Shown piece by piece: positions 1 through 8,905 of a DNA stretch of 64,000 nt. This stretch comes from Pseudothermotoga_B sp051235805 (GTDB lineage Bacteria > Thermotogota > Thermotogae > Thermotogales > DSM-5069). The stretch's first letter is position 1. Each line of letters begins with the position of its first letter. Location: contig NZ_JBPNXV010000001.1 in NCBI RefSeq assembly GCF_051235805.1, positions 248,001 to 312,000 on the forward strand, given 5' to 3'. The position numbers and the translations under genes were made by a program. The notes under the pieces were generated by a model. It did not search any database. It was given only the letters and a program-made list of their open reading frames with translations, and had not been told where the DNA came from.

Positions 1-664
1 GTGTTTTGAATCGAACTACAGCGGCAAGAGCATCATCGCCTCTTGTTCCGTTGTCAAGTCTTTGAGCAAGTCGAACAAGATGCCTGACAACGCTCGAAGG
101 TTTTATCTTCTTTTCGAGCAATGTTGATATTTCCCTTGTTATGTTCTTGATACCAAATCCGAGTGGAAAAGTACTTGTGCCCATACCGGCTTGTGAGATT
201 CCGTCTGTCATGATGAAGAGGCTGTCACCTTCTTGAGGCGTGATCTTTGCGATCGAGATTTCTTTATCATGAACGGTGGTGGTTGTTTTTTTAAGTTCAA
301 GTATCTTCCCTTCTCTGAAGTAGAGAACGACTGGGAATTCGTATTCCACAATCGAACACGCATTTTGATTAGCGTTGAAGATGACCGAACAAAGATTGGC
401 ATAACTAATACCTCTGACTTTACACACTGGCAGAGTAGCCAAGATTGAGGAAAAAACTTCGTCGATAGGAAGATCGTTGAAGAGCATTGTTGTTGCCATC
501 GAGGTGGTCAGTGTAGAGAGTATACTCGCCTTTACCCCGCTACCAAGGCCATCTGAAACACTCAGCACCACTTTGTTTGAATCTCTCTTTATAGCCACTG
601 AATCTCCACAGATTTCTTCACCGTTTTTGTTCTTCTTTGCGTAATCGATTTCGCAAGTGAGCAT
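1..664 (-). CDS. SpoIIE/PP2C-type serine phosphatase, C-terminal end cut by the window
   Basis: The reading frame runs from an ATG at 664 to the window edge with no stop, about 221 codons. Visible PP2C/SpoIIE motifs are SDGLGSG near residues 37-43, a TDGISQAG segment near 153-160 and RGDDALAAVV near 208-217. Asp38, Asp154 and Asp210/211 are candidate metal ligands for the Mn/Mg-dependent phosphatase fold. No sensor or membrane domain precedes the catalytic core, so the protein is probably cytosolic, and only a few C-terminal residues should be missing. It starts one base after the stop of the sensory hydrogenase gene. That placement suggests translational coupling and a phosphatase whose activity follows hydrogenase signalling. 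The target phosphoprotein is unknown; a STAS antagonist such as the one at 22.3 kb is a possibility only. Confidence 0.85.
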   Translation of the reverse strand, partial: MLTCEIDYAKKNKNGEEICGDSVAIKRDSNKVVLSVSDGLGSGVKASILSTLTTSMATTMLFNDLPIDEVFSSILATLPVCKVRGISYANLCSVIFNANQNACSIVEYEFPVVLYFREGKILELKKTTTTVHDKEISIAKITPQEGDSLFIMTDGISQAGMGTSTFPLGFGIKNITREISTLLEKKIKPSSVVRHLVRLAQRLDNGTRGDDALAAVVRFKT

Positions 665-665
665 C

Positions 666-2267
666 TCATTCCTCCATGAACTTGCGTAGTTCCACAAAAT
701 GACTCTTGGTCTCTGCGATAGATTCACCCAGTAATCCTGCTATCTCTTGTGCAATCCTCATTTGTTTGGAGAGCATTTCTTCGATCTTGTTGAGTGTCTC
801 GTGTTTGATTGCTTTTAGTTTGTCTTCTTGTTGTTTCTCCTTGGTCATGTCCACGAGCAGAAGAACTTCGCTGGCATCCTGTGGTAGTTTGAACGATTTT
901 ATGAAGAAGTAACCTTTCTCTGAGATCTCCAAAATTTGGTTCGCTTGGGTTGATATTTCTCTGAGCAAGTTCATTGTTTCTTCTGCCGAAAGACCTGTCA
1001 GAAAGTTTTGTGCCGCTTTGTTTTTGTAAAGGATTTTATCGTCTTTGTATATGATTATCGCGTTTGGAGATTCTTCGACGACTCTGTTAGTCGCGGCTTT
1101 GAGTTTGTCAACAAGGTAGGTGATGCACATTTCTCTTTCGGCTCTGTTCATGGCAACCGCTACTGCCTTATCTCTGCAGCTTTCATAACCACAGGCACCA
1201 CAGTTGAGTTGTTTCTTGGGATCGTCCTTCCCGAGTGATCTCAAGATCTCTTGGATTTGAGCTTCGCTAACTGTGTGTGGAATATCTTTTTTCGAGAACT
1301 TTCTCGTCAAATCGATGGAAAAAACTGATTTATCAATCTTTTCCTCTATCGAGTTGAGTCTTTTGATATGCTCTATGATTCTTCGTCGCTTTTCTAAGAG
1401 ACCTATGTCCTTCCTTATCGCTGGGCCGTTGATACAACCACCTTCACAGGCTGAAGCCTCTATGAATACGGTTGTTTCGAAGGTTTCAATGTGAGAAAAA
1501 ATCCTTGCGATGTTTTCAACTCCTTCTACTACAAGATGGTCTACCCAGTTGCCTTGTACGGTGTAGTTTATGCCTCCGGAAGTTGGATACATTCTTGCTC
1601 TTTGAGGGTAGGGTGGTGTGGGTAATTCATCAGGCAAGTCTTTGATTCGCATATTTCTATCCTTCAGGAATTCATCGAATTCTTCAAAGGTCATAACGAT
1701 ATCGACTAAGGTCCTTTCGTTTTTCTTGGCTATGCACGGACCTAAAAAAACAACAGGAAAGTCACCATATCGTTCTTTCAGAAATTTGGCGTGAGCACCC
1801 ATAGGCGAGACAAATGGTGCGAGATACTTTTGTGCTTGAGGATAGTATTTCTCAGCGAGATTTACAACAACCGGACATGCTGTGGTGATGAGGATCTTTT
1901 GAACTGAGAATTGTTCTGAATACTTTTGTGAAACGAGCTCTGCACCAAGCGATGTTTCTTGAACAACTATAGCTCCTAATCTTTTGAGCAGAGATATGAC
2001 CTTGTAGGGGTCATCGTAATGGGCAAAGAAAGAAGGCGCAATCGATACCAAGAAAGGCTTTCTTAGAATTCTTTCGAAATCCTCTGTTGATCTTAGATAG
2101 GTCTTCGCTTTTTGAGGGCATATCTGAATGCACCGCGCGCACTCTATACATTCCTCTTCTATTACCCTTGTCTTGCCGTCACTAAAACTCAAGGATTTCA
2201 CAGGACAGTTTCTCAAACATTTGTAACAGTACATGCAGCTTGCTTCATTTGAGAGGATCAGACCCAT
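666..2267 (-). CDS. Sensory-type [FeFe] hydrogenase with PAS domain (HydS-like)
   Basis: Two ferredoxin-type [4Fe-4S] motifs occur at Cys11/14/17/21 and Cys40/43/46/50. The H-cluster domain follows, with loop 1 as TTACP (Cys131), loop 2 as GPCIAKK (Cys178) and loop 3 as ASACEGGC (Cys274, Cys278). A further four-Cys Fe-S motif is at Cys356/359/364/381 and a PAS-like domain at about 395-490. In catalytic enzymes loop 1 is TSCCP; the first Cys, which passes protons, is Ala here, as described for sensory group hydrogenases including one from Thermotoga maritima. I infer a redox or H2 sensor rather than a bulk hydrogenase. The ATG at 2267 has GGAGG seven bases upstream; a frame open five codons earlier lacks a good site. 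It overlaps the upstream 2Fe-2S gene and is followed by a phosphatase gene. Confidence 0.85.
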   Translation of the reverse strand: MGLILSNEASCMYCYKCLRNCPVKSLSFSDGKTRVIEEECIECARCIQICPQKAKTYLRSTEDFERILRKPFLVSIAPSFFAHYDDPYKVISLLKRLGAIVVQETSLGAELVSQKYSEQFSVQKILITTACPVVVNLAEKYYPQAQKYLAPFVSPMGAHAKFLKERYGDFPVVFLGPCIAKKNERTLVDIVMTFEEFDEFLKDRNMRIKDLPDELPTPPYPQRARMYPTSGGINYTVQGNWVDHLVVEGVENIARIFSHIETFETTVFIEASACEGGCINGPAIRKDIGLLEKRRRIIEHIKRLNSIEEKIDKSVFSIDLTRKFSKKDIPHTVSEAQIQEILRSLGKDDPKKQLNCGACGYESCRDKAVAVAMNRAEREMCITYLVDKLKAATNRVVEESPNAIIIYKDDKILYKNKAAQNFLTGLSAEETMNLLREISTQANQILEISEKGYFFIKSFKLPQDASEVLLLVDMTKEKQQEDKLKAIKHETLNKIEEMLSKQMRIAQEIAGLLGESIAETKSHFVELRKFMEE

Positions 2268-2487
2268 TTTTCGCCTCCACAAGAATTTGCTTTATATTCT
2301 CAGCATTCACGTTTTTGTAGAGCTTTCCATCTATCTCAACACAGACACCATCTGAGCAGTTCCCAAAGCATAGGGAGCCGTAGATTTGAATCTCCGGATG
2401 TGTGGATCTGAGTTCTTCAAGTCTCTGAACAACCTTGTAAGAACCTTTAAGATGACATGAACTTCCCATACACACTCTCACAACCAT
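2245..2487 (-). CDS. Thioredoxin-like [2Fe-2S] ferredoxin (NuoE C-terminal type)
   Basis: An 80-residue protein with Cys6 and Cys11 (CX4C) and Cys40 and Cys44 (CX3C), the ligand pattern of thioredoxin-like [2Fe-2S] ferredoxins such as NuoE or the HydC subunit of electron-bifurcating hydrogenases. It is only the ferredoxin domain, without the N-terminal helical part of NuoE. It is first in the operon and overlaps the hydrogenase gene by 23 bases, so it is likely the electron partner of that sensor. Promoter elements lie about 50-75 bases upstream. The cluster type is inferred from motif and length. Confidence 0.82.
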   Translation of the reverse strand: MVVRVCMGSSCHLKGSYKVVQRLEELRSTHPEIQIYGSLCFGNCSDGVCVEIDGKLYKNVNAENIKQILVEAKNGSDPLK

Positions 2488-2532
2488 ACGATCACCAATC
2501 GTGATATTTTTCTCGTTATATTTTTCACAATA

Positions 2533-2561
2533 ATACTATCGCACATCGCCATCTTTGTCAA
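2533..2561 (-). promoter_or_regulatory. Promoter of the sensory hydrogenase operon
   Basis: Reading on the minus strand, a perfect TTGACA -35 (2561-2556) and TAGTAT -10 (2538-2533) are separated by 17 bases. They lie upstream of the 2Fe-2S gene start at 2487. Confidence 0.6.
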
Positions 2562-2632
2562 TGAAGGCTTTTGTACAAAAAATAAATCGCTGTTAAGTAA
2601 CCATTGCAAAGAAATGAAATCGATCCTGCGTG

Positions 2633-2661
2633 TTGAAAAACAAATCTTTGTAAGATAAACT
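2633..2661 (+). promoter_or_regulatory. Possible promoter of the MFS gene
   Basis: TTGAAA at 2633-2638 and TAAACT at 2656-2661 with a 17-base spacer lie just ahead of the GTG at 2678. The match is moderate and the leader would be very short. Confidence 0.35.
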
Positions 2662-2677
2662 CTTTCATGGTGGTTTC

Positions 2678-3856
2678 GTGAGTTGGAGCGATCTGAACAA
2701 AGATGTGAAGAAGTATCTTCTCTTTTATGGGATAGCTGGTTTTTCTTTTTCCTCGATCATTGCAGCGCCAACCTTGGGAAAACTTCTGGAGATTCCCATG
2801 GAACAGCTTGGTTGGTTGTTCAGTGTTTCGTATGTTTTTCAGGCACTCTTGTCATATATCTTTGGAAGACGGTTTGAGAAAATCCCTGTGAATTATGGTT
2901 TGTTCTCTGCCAGAGTTTGCTTTGCTCTTGGATCTCTGAGCTTTGCTTTGACAAAAGGTCTGTGGAACTTTGCCATAGCACAGGTACTGCTGGGTTTCAC
3001 CGATATCTTCTATCCTTGTCAGGTGATGTACGAGAGAGCCCTTTTCCCGCCTAAGATCAGAGAGGAAATATATTCCTTAGAGTTTTTCATCACTGAATTT
3101 GTCAAATCTATTACCTACTTTGTCTTTGTTTTCATACTCGCTCCCTTCATGACGGGACAGGGATTCTTGAGAGCGATCTTCTTTGCAGTTTTCGCTGTGA
3201 ATATTTTCTACGCCATTTCGTATTTGAAAATCCTGCCAAGAATCGACAGTGGCACGAAAATTCCAAAAGATCACGTCGTAGCTACTACGCACCTTGGCAC
3301 GTTTCTCTCTATCATGTTTCACCAGTACCTCTGCTACTCAGCGTTCAGTTTTGCCAGTTTCTTGGTGATATCTTATTATTTGATCGATTACTTCAAACTT
3401 GATGGTTCGTCTCCGTTCTTATTTGAGATGATCTTTTCCTTTTCTGTCGCTTCTTCAATTTTCTGGAAAAGGTCGGTGAAAAGTCATCCTTCGCTGAACT
3501 TGACAGTTGGGACTGGGTTGATCGTTTGCTCGTTTTTCCTTTGGGTGATTCCAAACATGTATTTGTTTTTTATCTCGCATGTGATAATGGGAATAGGTTT
3601 CATCTTTTGGTTTCCAGCTAAAGAGACGATAAAGATCCAGATAGCCCCCAGGGAACTGGGCAGGTGGGAAGGTTTTTTCCAGGGAATGAACATTTTCAGC
3701 AGGATTTTCATCCCCGTCTTGTCTGCTTATGTGGCAACGAGGATTGGTTATCACTGGGTTTTCGTTGTTTCAGGTTTGCTGGGGCTGACAGCTTTGATTG
3801 TCTCGATACCAGCACAGCTGTGGATGAGAAAGAACTACCCAGCTGTCAAGGCATGA
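2678..3856 (+). CDS. Major facilitator superfamily permease
   Basis: A 392-residue, strongly hydrophobic protein with about twelve predicted membrane helices, the size and pattern of an MFS permease. A charged stretch follows helices 2-3 (FGRRFEKIP), matching the usual cytoplasmic loop motif, and the last helix ends near residue 385. The GTG start follows a GGTGG ribosome site. The substrate cannot be read from the sequence: neighbours (hydrogenase sensor, TatD nuclease) give no hint, and the gene appears monocistronic. It converges on tatD, with 6 bases between the stop codons and no clear terminator hairpin. Confidence 0.75.
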   Translation: MSWSDLNKDVKKYLLFYGIAGFSFSSIIAAPTLGKLLEIPMEQLGWLFSVSYVFQALLSYIFGRRFEKIPVNYGLFSARVCFALGSLSFALTKGLWNFAIAQVLLGFTDIFYPCQVMYERALFPPKIREEIYSLEFFITEFVKSITYFVFVFILAPFMTGQGFLRAIFFAVFAVNIFYAISYLKILPRIDSGTKIPKDHVVATTHLGTFLSIMFHQYLCYSAFSFASFLVISYYLIDYFKLDGSSPFLFEMIFSFSVASSIFWKRSVKSHPSLNLTVGTGLIVCSFFLWVIPNMYLFFISHVIMGIGFIFWFPAKETIKIQIAPRELGRWEGFFQGMNIFSRIFIPVLSAYVATRIGYHWVFVVSGLLGLTALIVSIPAQLWMRKNYPAVKA

Positions 3857-3862
3857 TTTCTT

Positions 3863-4630
3863 TTACAGCCCGAAGAGTTCCTTGGCATTCTGAACAAGCT
3901 TTTCAGAAATTTCAGATGGATCTTCTTTCAGTATTTGTGATATCTCGTTGATAACAAAACGCACATATGAAGGTTCGTTTCTCTTGCCTCTGAACTGTTG
4001 TGGGGGCAAGTAAGGGCAGTCAGTTTCTGTAACGATGTTCTCAGTGCCAATGGCTTGAACTACATTTCTGAGCACGACGTTCTTCGGATAGGTCAAAGGT
4101 CCGCCTATGCCTATGAAAAGGCCCAATTCGACGAACTTCAAAGCCCATTGAGTATCGGCTGAGAACGCATGGACAACTCCTCCGGCATTTGGCAAGCCTA
4201 TCTCTGATAGTATTTCATAAGCGTCTTCGTAAGCCTCTCTTATATGAATGATAACGGGTAAATCGAGTTCTTTTGCAAGGATGAGCTGTCTTTTGAAAAC
4301 CTCTATTTGATCGGCCTTTTCTGAGAAGTTTCTGAAATAGTCAAGTCCCATCTCACCGAGTGCGACTACCTTCGGGTCGGCTGCCATTTCTCTGAGCTTT
4401 TCAATGTAATCTCGACCAACCCTACTGGCTTCATGTGGGTGAATGCCTATGGAACAGTAGATCTTCTGGAATTTCCTGGCTAAAACCAGAGACTCGGCGG
4501 AATCTATCACGTCTATTCCGACGTTGACGACAAATTCAATGCCGTGTGAGTCAAATTTCTTTACGAGTGATTCAACATCATCTTTGAATTGCCGAAAATG
4601 TAGATGGGCATGTGTATCAACAATTTTCAA
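3863..4630 (-). CDS. tatD: TatD family metal-dependent hydrolase/DNase
   Basis: A 255-residue TIM-barrel hydrolase. The N-terminal DTHAHLHF (His7, His9) supplies the first metal ligands, GEMGLDYFR the bridging Glu, then PVIIHIREA, VVHAFS and a late TETDCPYL segment give the other conserved residues. TatD proteins are 3'-5' exonuclease-type enzymes implicated in DNA repair or turnover; the substrate here is inferred from family. The start is TTG at 4630 with GGGAGGG six bases upstream. It is divergent from the exporter gene at 4723, with both probable promoters in the roughly 90-base gap. Confidence 0.88.
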   Translation of the reverse strand: MKIVDTHAHLHFRQFKDDVESLVKKFDSHGIEFVVNVGIDVIDSAESLVLARKFQKIYCSIGIHPHEASRVGRDYIEKLREMAADPKVVALGEMGLDYFRNFSEKADQIEVFKRQLILAKELDLPVIIHIREAYEDAYEILSEIGLPNAGGVVHAFSADTQWALKFVELGLFIGIGGPLTYPKNVVLRNVVQAIGTENIVTETDCPYLPPQQFRGKRNEPSYVRFVINEISQILKEDPSEISEKLVQNAKELFGL

Positions 4631-4722
4631 CCTTTTCCCTCCCAGACTGTGTTATATTCTGTTTGGAGACATCTAGTCCCAAAAAGAGTTTAACACATAG
4701 AGCATCTGGGAGCTGGTCTTTC

Positions 4723-6711
4723 TTGAACTGGATAAAAAAGAGATGGCTTTCTATCATGCTAATGGTCTTGCTGGGTTCTCTTTCAATTTTTCAGCTCAAG
4801 GATCTAAGAGTAGGGGGATACTTCAGATCTCAGGTTACAACGCAATCTCATTACATCAGAGTTGAGAGAGAAGTAGCAAGCACTTTTGCAGTCAGAGATA
4901 TTCTTTTGATAGCCGTTCCAAGTGAAGATCCACAAACAGTGAATAAGGTTGCAGGAATAGTCAGAGAAACGAGAAGTGTTTCGTTGGTTGTTAACCCGAT
5001 GGAGTTCCCATTCACCATCGGGGGAAAAGGTGGTATTGCCCGACAACTTGGTTTGGTTGGGAAATATAAAGGGAAGAACTATGCAATTTTGGTGGCTGTG
5101 ATATCTTCAAGACCAGAGGATACAACTCTTAGAATAGAAAAGGCAACAAAGCAATATGGGACTTCGTTGTTCGGTAATTCCTATATCTCTGCAAAGGCGC
5201 TTGATTATATCAGTTTCATCCTAAAATTCTTGTCACCCTTAGCTATCGTTGTGATCTTTGTGGTATTCTACATAACTCTGAGAAATTTCTGGGCAACGGT
5301 GCTCTCCTTTTTGCCAAGTTTGCTTGCCACGGTTTACATGCTTGGAGCTTATAGTGTCTTCGGTAAGACCATAACCCTTGAAAATGTCTTAATGCCCTTC
5401 ATAACACTTGTCATGGGCAGTGCTGCGGGTTTGCACTATGTCTCCCATTATCTTTCTCTAACTGATTTCGATGTTTTTGAGAGGGCTCAAAAGGCACTAA
5501 AGGAAACATTTGTACCGCTTTTGATGACCACTGCAACAACGGTTGTTGGTTTTCTCTCAATGTGTTTTACATCATCGCCGGTGATGAGTGAACTGGGTTT
5601 GTCTGGTGCGTGTGGTGTCGGTATGGCTGGATTATCAACCTTCGTATTCCTTCCACCGGTGGCAACCTTTTTAAAATCTCAGAGAAAACAGTCCAAGGGA
5701 GATAAGCTGACGAGGTTTTTCTTGCGATATCGAAGACTGAATCTAATCATTTTCTTGGTCATTTCGGTGATTCTCTGCTTCTTCACGTTGAACGTCAAAG
5801 AAGAATTTCATGCCTTGATGTTTTTCAGAAGATCTTCAAAGGTCATGGAAGGCGCGAGAATAGTAGAAACTGTATCTGGTGTCAGTATACCAGTACTTGT
5901 TAAGATAAATTTTGAAGTTGATCCACTTTCCAAGGATGCACTTGAGATACTTGAGAATGTTAGAAGAATAGCTTCAAGCTACTCTTTACGTACCTTATCA
6001 ATTCTCGAAGTCAAAGAACTTTTACCTTCTGTTCTTGGGAACTTCGTGTCAATCATTCTGCCTGAAGGAATCTTTGTAAACCGAAGGGACAAGAGCGCAT
6101 TGATGCTCGTTTTCCTGAAAGATCTATCGAGAAAGACACACTACGATTTTCAACAGACCGTTGAATCTTTTTCCATGAATGGGTTGAGATCTGTTCATGT
6201 CACTGGAGAGAATTACAAATACTTGCAGATGAACGATGAAACTCTTAGCAATCAAAAGGCGAGCATCGTAGTTGCACTGACTGTGATTGGCTTGATGATG
6301 ATTCTGATGCTTAGAGATCTTAAGTTTGGCTTGATCAGTACAGTTCCAATAGTTTTGACCATTCTGAATCTGTACGGTTTCTTGGGGCTTTTTCAAATAC
6401 CCTTAAACGTTATAAGTGCATATATAATGAACATAGCACTTGGAGCAGGTATAGACTACGCAATTCACTTCACATATACTTACAAGATGATGTGCAAAAG
6501 TAGAAAACCTTATGCACTCTCTCAAACCCTTCAGATAACTGGTAAACCAATACTGGCAAATGCCGTTGGTATTGCAGTTGGATTCTCTGTTTTGCTGTTC
6601 TCACCTATGAGTGTGCACGTCCATATAGCAATTCTGATATTCATTGCTATGATTATGTCATCTTTTTACACTCTTATTTGGCTTATCATGATGACAAGAG
6701 AAAGATGCTAA
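4723..6711 (+). CDS. MMPL/RND-family membrane transporter
   Basis: About 662 residues with one N-terminal membrane helix, a large extracytoplasmic loop, a block of membrane helices, a second loop and a second helical block, the pattern of RND/MMPL exporters with sterol-sensing-type helices. The second helical block holds GAGIDYAIHFTY, the usual location of conserved acidic residues of the proton relay. Likely role: export of lipid-like or hydrophobic compounds. I prefer TTG 4723 (GGGAG about ten bases upstream) because the longest frame begins at 4612, inside the divergent tatD gene. The exact start remains uncertain. A TATATT at 4653-4658 could be its -10 element. Confidence 0.75.
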   Translation: MNWIKKRWLSIMLMVLLGSLSIFQLKDLRVGGYFRSQVTTQSHYIRVEREVASTFAVRDILLIAVPSEDPQTVNKVAGIVRETRSVSLVVNPMEFPFTIGGKGGIARQLGLVGKYKGKNYAILVAVISSRPEDTTLRIEKATKQYGTSLFGNSYISAKALDYISFILKFLSPLAIVVIFVVFYITLRNFWATVLSFLPSLLATVYMLGAYSVFGKTITLENVLMPFITLVMGSAAGLHYVSHYLSLTDFDVFERAQKALKETFVPLLMTTATTVVGFLSMCFTSSPVMSELGLSGACGVGMAGLSTFVFLPPVATFLKSQRKQSKGDKLTRFFLRYRRLNLIIFLVISVILCFFTLNVKEEFHALMFFRRSSKVMEGARIVETVSGVSIPVLVKINFEVDPLSKDALEILENVRRIASSYSLRTLSILEVKELLPSVLGNFVSIILPEGIFVNRRDKSALMLVFLKDLSRKTHYDFQQTVESFSMNGLRSVHVTGENYKYLQMNDETLSNQKASIVVALTVIGLMMILMLRDLKFGLISTVPIVLTILNLYGFLGLFQIPLNVISAYIMNIALGAGIDYAIHFTYTYKMMCKSRKPYALSQTLQITGKPILANAVGIAVGFSVLLFSPMSVHVHIAILIFIAMIMSSFYTLIWLIMMTRERC

Positions 6712-6790
6712 AATCAATACACAGGCAGATTGTGTAGTTTCCTACATGCATGACAAATCAGCGACATCTGCGAGTAGGGGAGTGATGTGA

Positions 6791-7711
6791 ATGAAGGTGA
6801 AACTCATAACCATTGTTGTTGTCGTTATATTGCTTGTTGTGTATGCTGTAACAGGAGTTTATCAAGTCGATCCATCTCAAGTGGCGTTGGTTAAAACTTT
6901 TGGTAAGTACACGCACACCGTAGGACCAGGAATTCACATTCATGCACCTTTTCCATTTCAGTCACATGTGATTGTTGATGTCCAGACTGTTCGGAAACAA
7001 GAAATAGGTTTCAGAACAGTCAGGCCAGGGCAGTATGTGCAGAAAAAGGAAGAGGCTTTGATCCTAACAGGTGATGGAAACATAGTCTCTGTCGAAGCCG
7101 TTGTTCAATTCAAAGTAAACGATCCGGTGAAGTTCGTTTTTCGTGTTGAAAATCCTGAGGAACTTGTCAAGTTCACCACCGAATCTGCCCTGCGAGAAAT
7201 GATTGCAAAGCGCACAGTGGATGAGATTCTGACGGCGGAACGGGATAGAGTATCCTATGAAGTTCACCAGATAACGCAGCAACTACTGGATGCCTACGAT
7301 GTGGGAATTACTGTGATCAATGTCTTGCTTCAGGAAGTAGTACCCCCCCAAACAGTTATAGCTGCCTTTGACGATGTGAACAACGCAAAGCAAGACAAGG
7401 AAAGATACATAAATGAAGCGCTCAGATATGCAAACAATCTCATACCATCTGTTGAAGGTGAAGCCAGAAAGATCATCCTCGAGGCAGAAGCCTATGCCCA
7501 ACAGAGGATTTTACAAGCACAGGGTGAAACACAGAGGTTTCTCAGCATATTGAAAGAATACAAAGGATCACCGAGGATCACCGAAACACGATTGAGAATT
7601 GAGACACTTGAAGAAGTTTTGCCAAAGGCGAAAAGGATAATCCTACTTGATGGGTCACAAAACATAACGCTACTGAGTTTGGATAAGTTGATAGGTGGTG
7701 GTGAGAAATGA
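6791..7711 (+). CDS. hflK: SPFH/prohibitin membrane protein HflK
   Basis: A 306-residue protein with one N-terminal membrane helix (residues 4-22), then an SPFH domain (VDPSQVALVKTFGKY onward) and an Ala/Glu-rich coiled coil (about 220-265). HflK forms a membrane complex with HflC that restrains the FtsH protease in other bacteria. The ATG is preceded by GGGGAGTGAT. The stop overlaps the hflC start (ATGA), so the two are co-translated. FtsH itself is not in the window. Confidence 0.85.
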   Translation: MKVKLITIVVVVILLVVYAVTGVYQVDPSQVALVKTFGKYTHTVGPGIHIHAPFPFQSHVIVDVQTVRKQEIGFRTVRPGQYVQKKEEALILTGDGNIVSVEAVVQFKVNDPVKFVFRVENPEELVKFTTESALREMIAKRTVDEILTAERDRVSYEVHQITQQLLDAYDVGITVINVLLQEVVPPQTVIAAFDDVNNAKQDKERYINEALRYANNLIPSVEGEARKIILEAEAYAQQRILQAQGETQRFLSILKEYKGSPRITETRLRIETLEEVLPKAKRIILLDGSQNITLLSLDKLIGGGEK

Positions 7712-8553
7712 AGACAATGGTTTTGATATTTGTTTTGATCCTGTCTGTTGTGGCAGTTCTTTTCATAGGGCTGTCGTTTTTCATAGTCGATCAAACTCAG
7801 TATGCGGTCGTACTCAGATTTGGCGAAATAAGAAAAGTCATTTCTGAACCTGGGCTCTACGTCAAAACCCCCTTTGTGGACAACGTAATACGTTTCAGCA
7901 AGCGTTTTTACATATACGACATACCAGTTGAGAAGATAATAACCTTGGACAAAAAGACTATGCTTGTTGATTCCTATGCGGTGTGGAGAATATCCGATCC
8001 AAAGAAGTTCATTGAGTCGGTGAGGACTGTTTCCTTGGCGCTCTCGAGAATCGATGATGTAGTCTATTCTGGGCTTAGAAATACACTCGCAAAACTGGAC
8101 TTTGACGACATAGTGACCGGTGAAAGACAATATCTGAGTGATATCACAGAGTTTTCGAAGCGGAATTTGGTAGATTTTGGTATCGATATTCAAGATGTGA
8201 GAATCAAGCACACAGACTTGCCAGCCGAAAATCAACAAGCAGTATTCGAAAGGATGAAATCCGAAAGACAGAGCATAGCGGCCTTGATAAGAGCAGAGGG
8301 GCAGAAAGAAGCACAAAAGATTCGTTCAGAGGCAGATAAGAAGGCAACCATTCTAAAAGCTGAGGCACTCAGCGAAGCTGAAAGAATAAAAGGCACAGGA
8401 GAAGCAAGTGCAACCAGAATCTATGCTCAAGTTTACGGACAGGATCAGGAGTTCTACAGATTTCTCAGAACGCTTGAAAGTTACAAACTCATCATCCCAG
8501 ACAGCGTCATTCTGATCGGCGAAGATTTGACCATACTCAATCAGATGAAGTGA
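7708..8553 (+). CDS. hflC: SPFH/prohibitin membrane protein HflC
   Basis: A 281-residue partner of HflK with the same layout: N-terminal membrane helix (residues 2-24), SPFH domain starting at VDQTQYAVVLRFGE, the HflC-typical INDPKKF-like segment (RISDPKKF), and a C-terminal coiled coil rich in AEAL and EAER repeats. It starts within the hflK stop codon and is followed by a strong terminator at 8564, so the operon has two genes. A long open frame on the opposite strand (7492-8316) is a coding shadow. Confidence 0.87.
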   Translation: MKTMVLIFVLILSVVAVLFIGLSFFIVDQTQYAVVLRFGEIRKVISEPGLYVKTPFVDNVIRFSKRFYIYDIPVEKIITLDKKTMLVDSYAVWRISDPKKFIESVRTVSLALSRIDDVVYSGLRNTLAKLDFDDIVTGERQYLSDITEFSKRNLVDFGIDIQDVRIKHTDLPAENQQAVFERMKSERQSIAALIRAEGQKEAQKIRSEADKKATILKAEALSEAERIKGTGEASATRIYAQVYGQDQEFYRFLRTLESYKLIIPDSVILIGEDLTILNQMK

Positions 8554-8563
8554 TTTAGACAGA

Positions 8564-8592
8564 GGAAGGCGTAAGCCTTCCTTTGCTCTCTT
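8564..8592 (+). terminator. Rho-independent terminator of hflKC
   Basis: GGAAGGC (8564-8570), loop GTAA and GCCTTCC (8575-8581) make a perfect 7-bp stem followed by TTTGCTCTCTT. It lies 11 bases after the hflC stop. Confidence 0.8.
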
Positions 8593-8689
8593 AATCCTTC
8601 AAGACGATCAAGACATCTATGTTCTGCTGGCTTTGACATATCGGAGTAGTTTGTATCACTATCTGTATGAGCTTTTTTACAGAATTGGT

Positions 8690-8905
8690 GCCAGAAAAGA
8701 GATCTCATGTGGTGATGCGTGCTTGACAAAGGCAGAGAAAAATCAAGCTTGCATATCAAAAGTTTGTAGGTCTGGACTGGTCCGAAGCGAAGCCTGTGGA
8801 GTGGGAGGCCGCTGCTAAGGTGTTTGGGAATAATCCCAACATCTTGGTAAGTTTCCTACGATAAAGCAGCAAGCTCATCTCCTTTAGGAGATGGGAGGAG
8901 GTCAC
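8690..8905 (+). mobile_element. Probable 3'-end relic of an IS200/IS605-type element
   Basis: This gene-free stretch between hflC and the peroxiredoxin gene has the look of the right end of an IS200/IS605 element. A short Cys-rich open frame ends in GLVRSEACGVGG and a TAA near 8816-8818. It is followed by a small hairpin (TTGGGA...TCCCAA, 8823-8837) and a perfect 7-bp stem with TTTA loop (8876-8893), and then GGAGGAGGTCAC. Such subterminal hairpins followed by GGTTCAC-like ends are typical of these elements. No left end, no TnpA and no zinc-finger or RuvC motif of TnpB survive, so it would be a decayed fragment. The family call rests on memory of the pattern, not a search. Confidence 0.4.
8876..8893 (+). 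repeat. Perfect inverted repeat, possible IS right-end hairpin
   Basis: CATCTCC (8876-8882), loop TTTA, GGAGATG (8887-8893). No T-run follows, so it is not a typical terminator. Confidence 0.6.

Noticed and set aside
4612..4722. Longer N-terminus for the MMPL transporter from ATG 4612
   Set aside because: It would start inside the divergent tatD gene, has no ribosome site, and the extra residues are not membrane-like. TTG 4723 fits better, though it is not certain.
7492..8316. Long open frame opposite hflC
   Set aside because: A coding shadow: hflC is well conserved in sequence and the opposite frame has no ribosome site or family resemblance.
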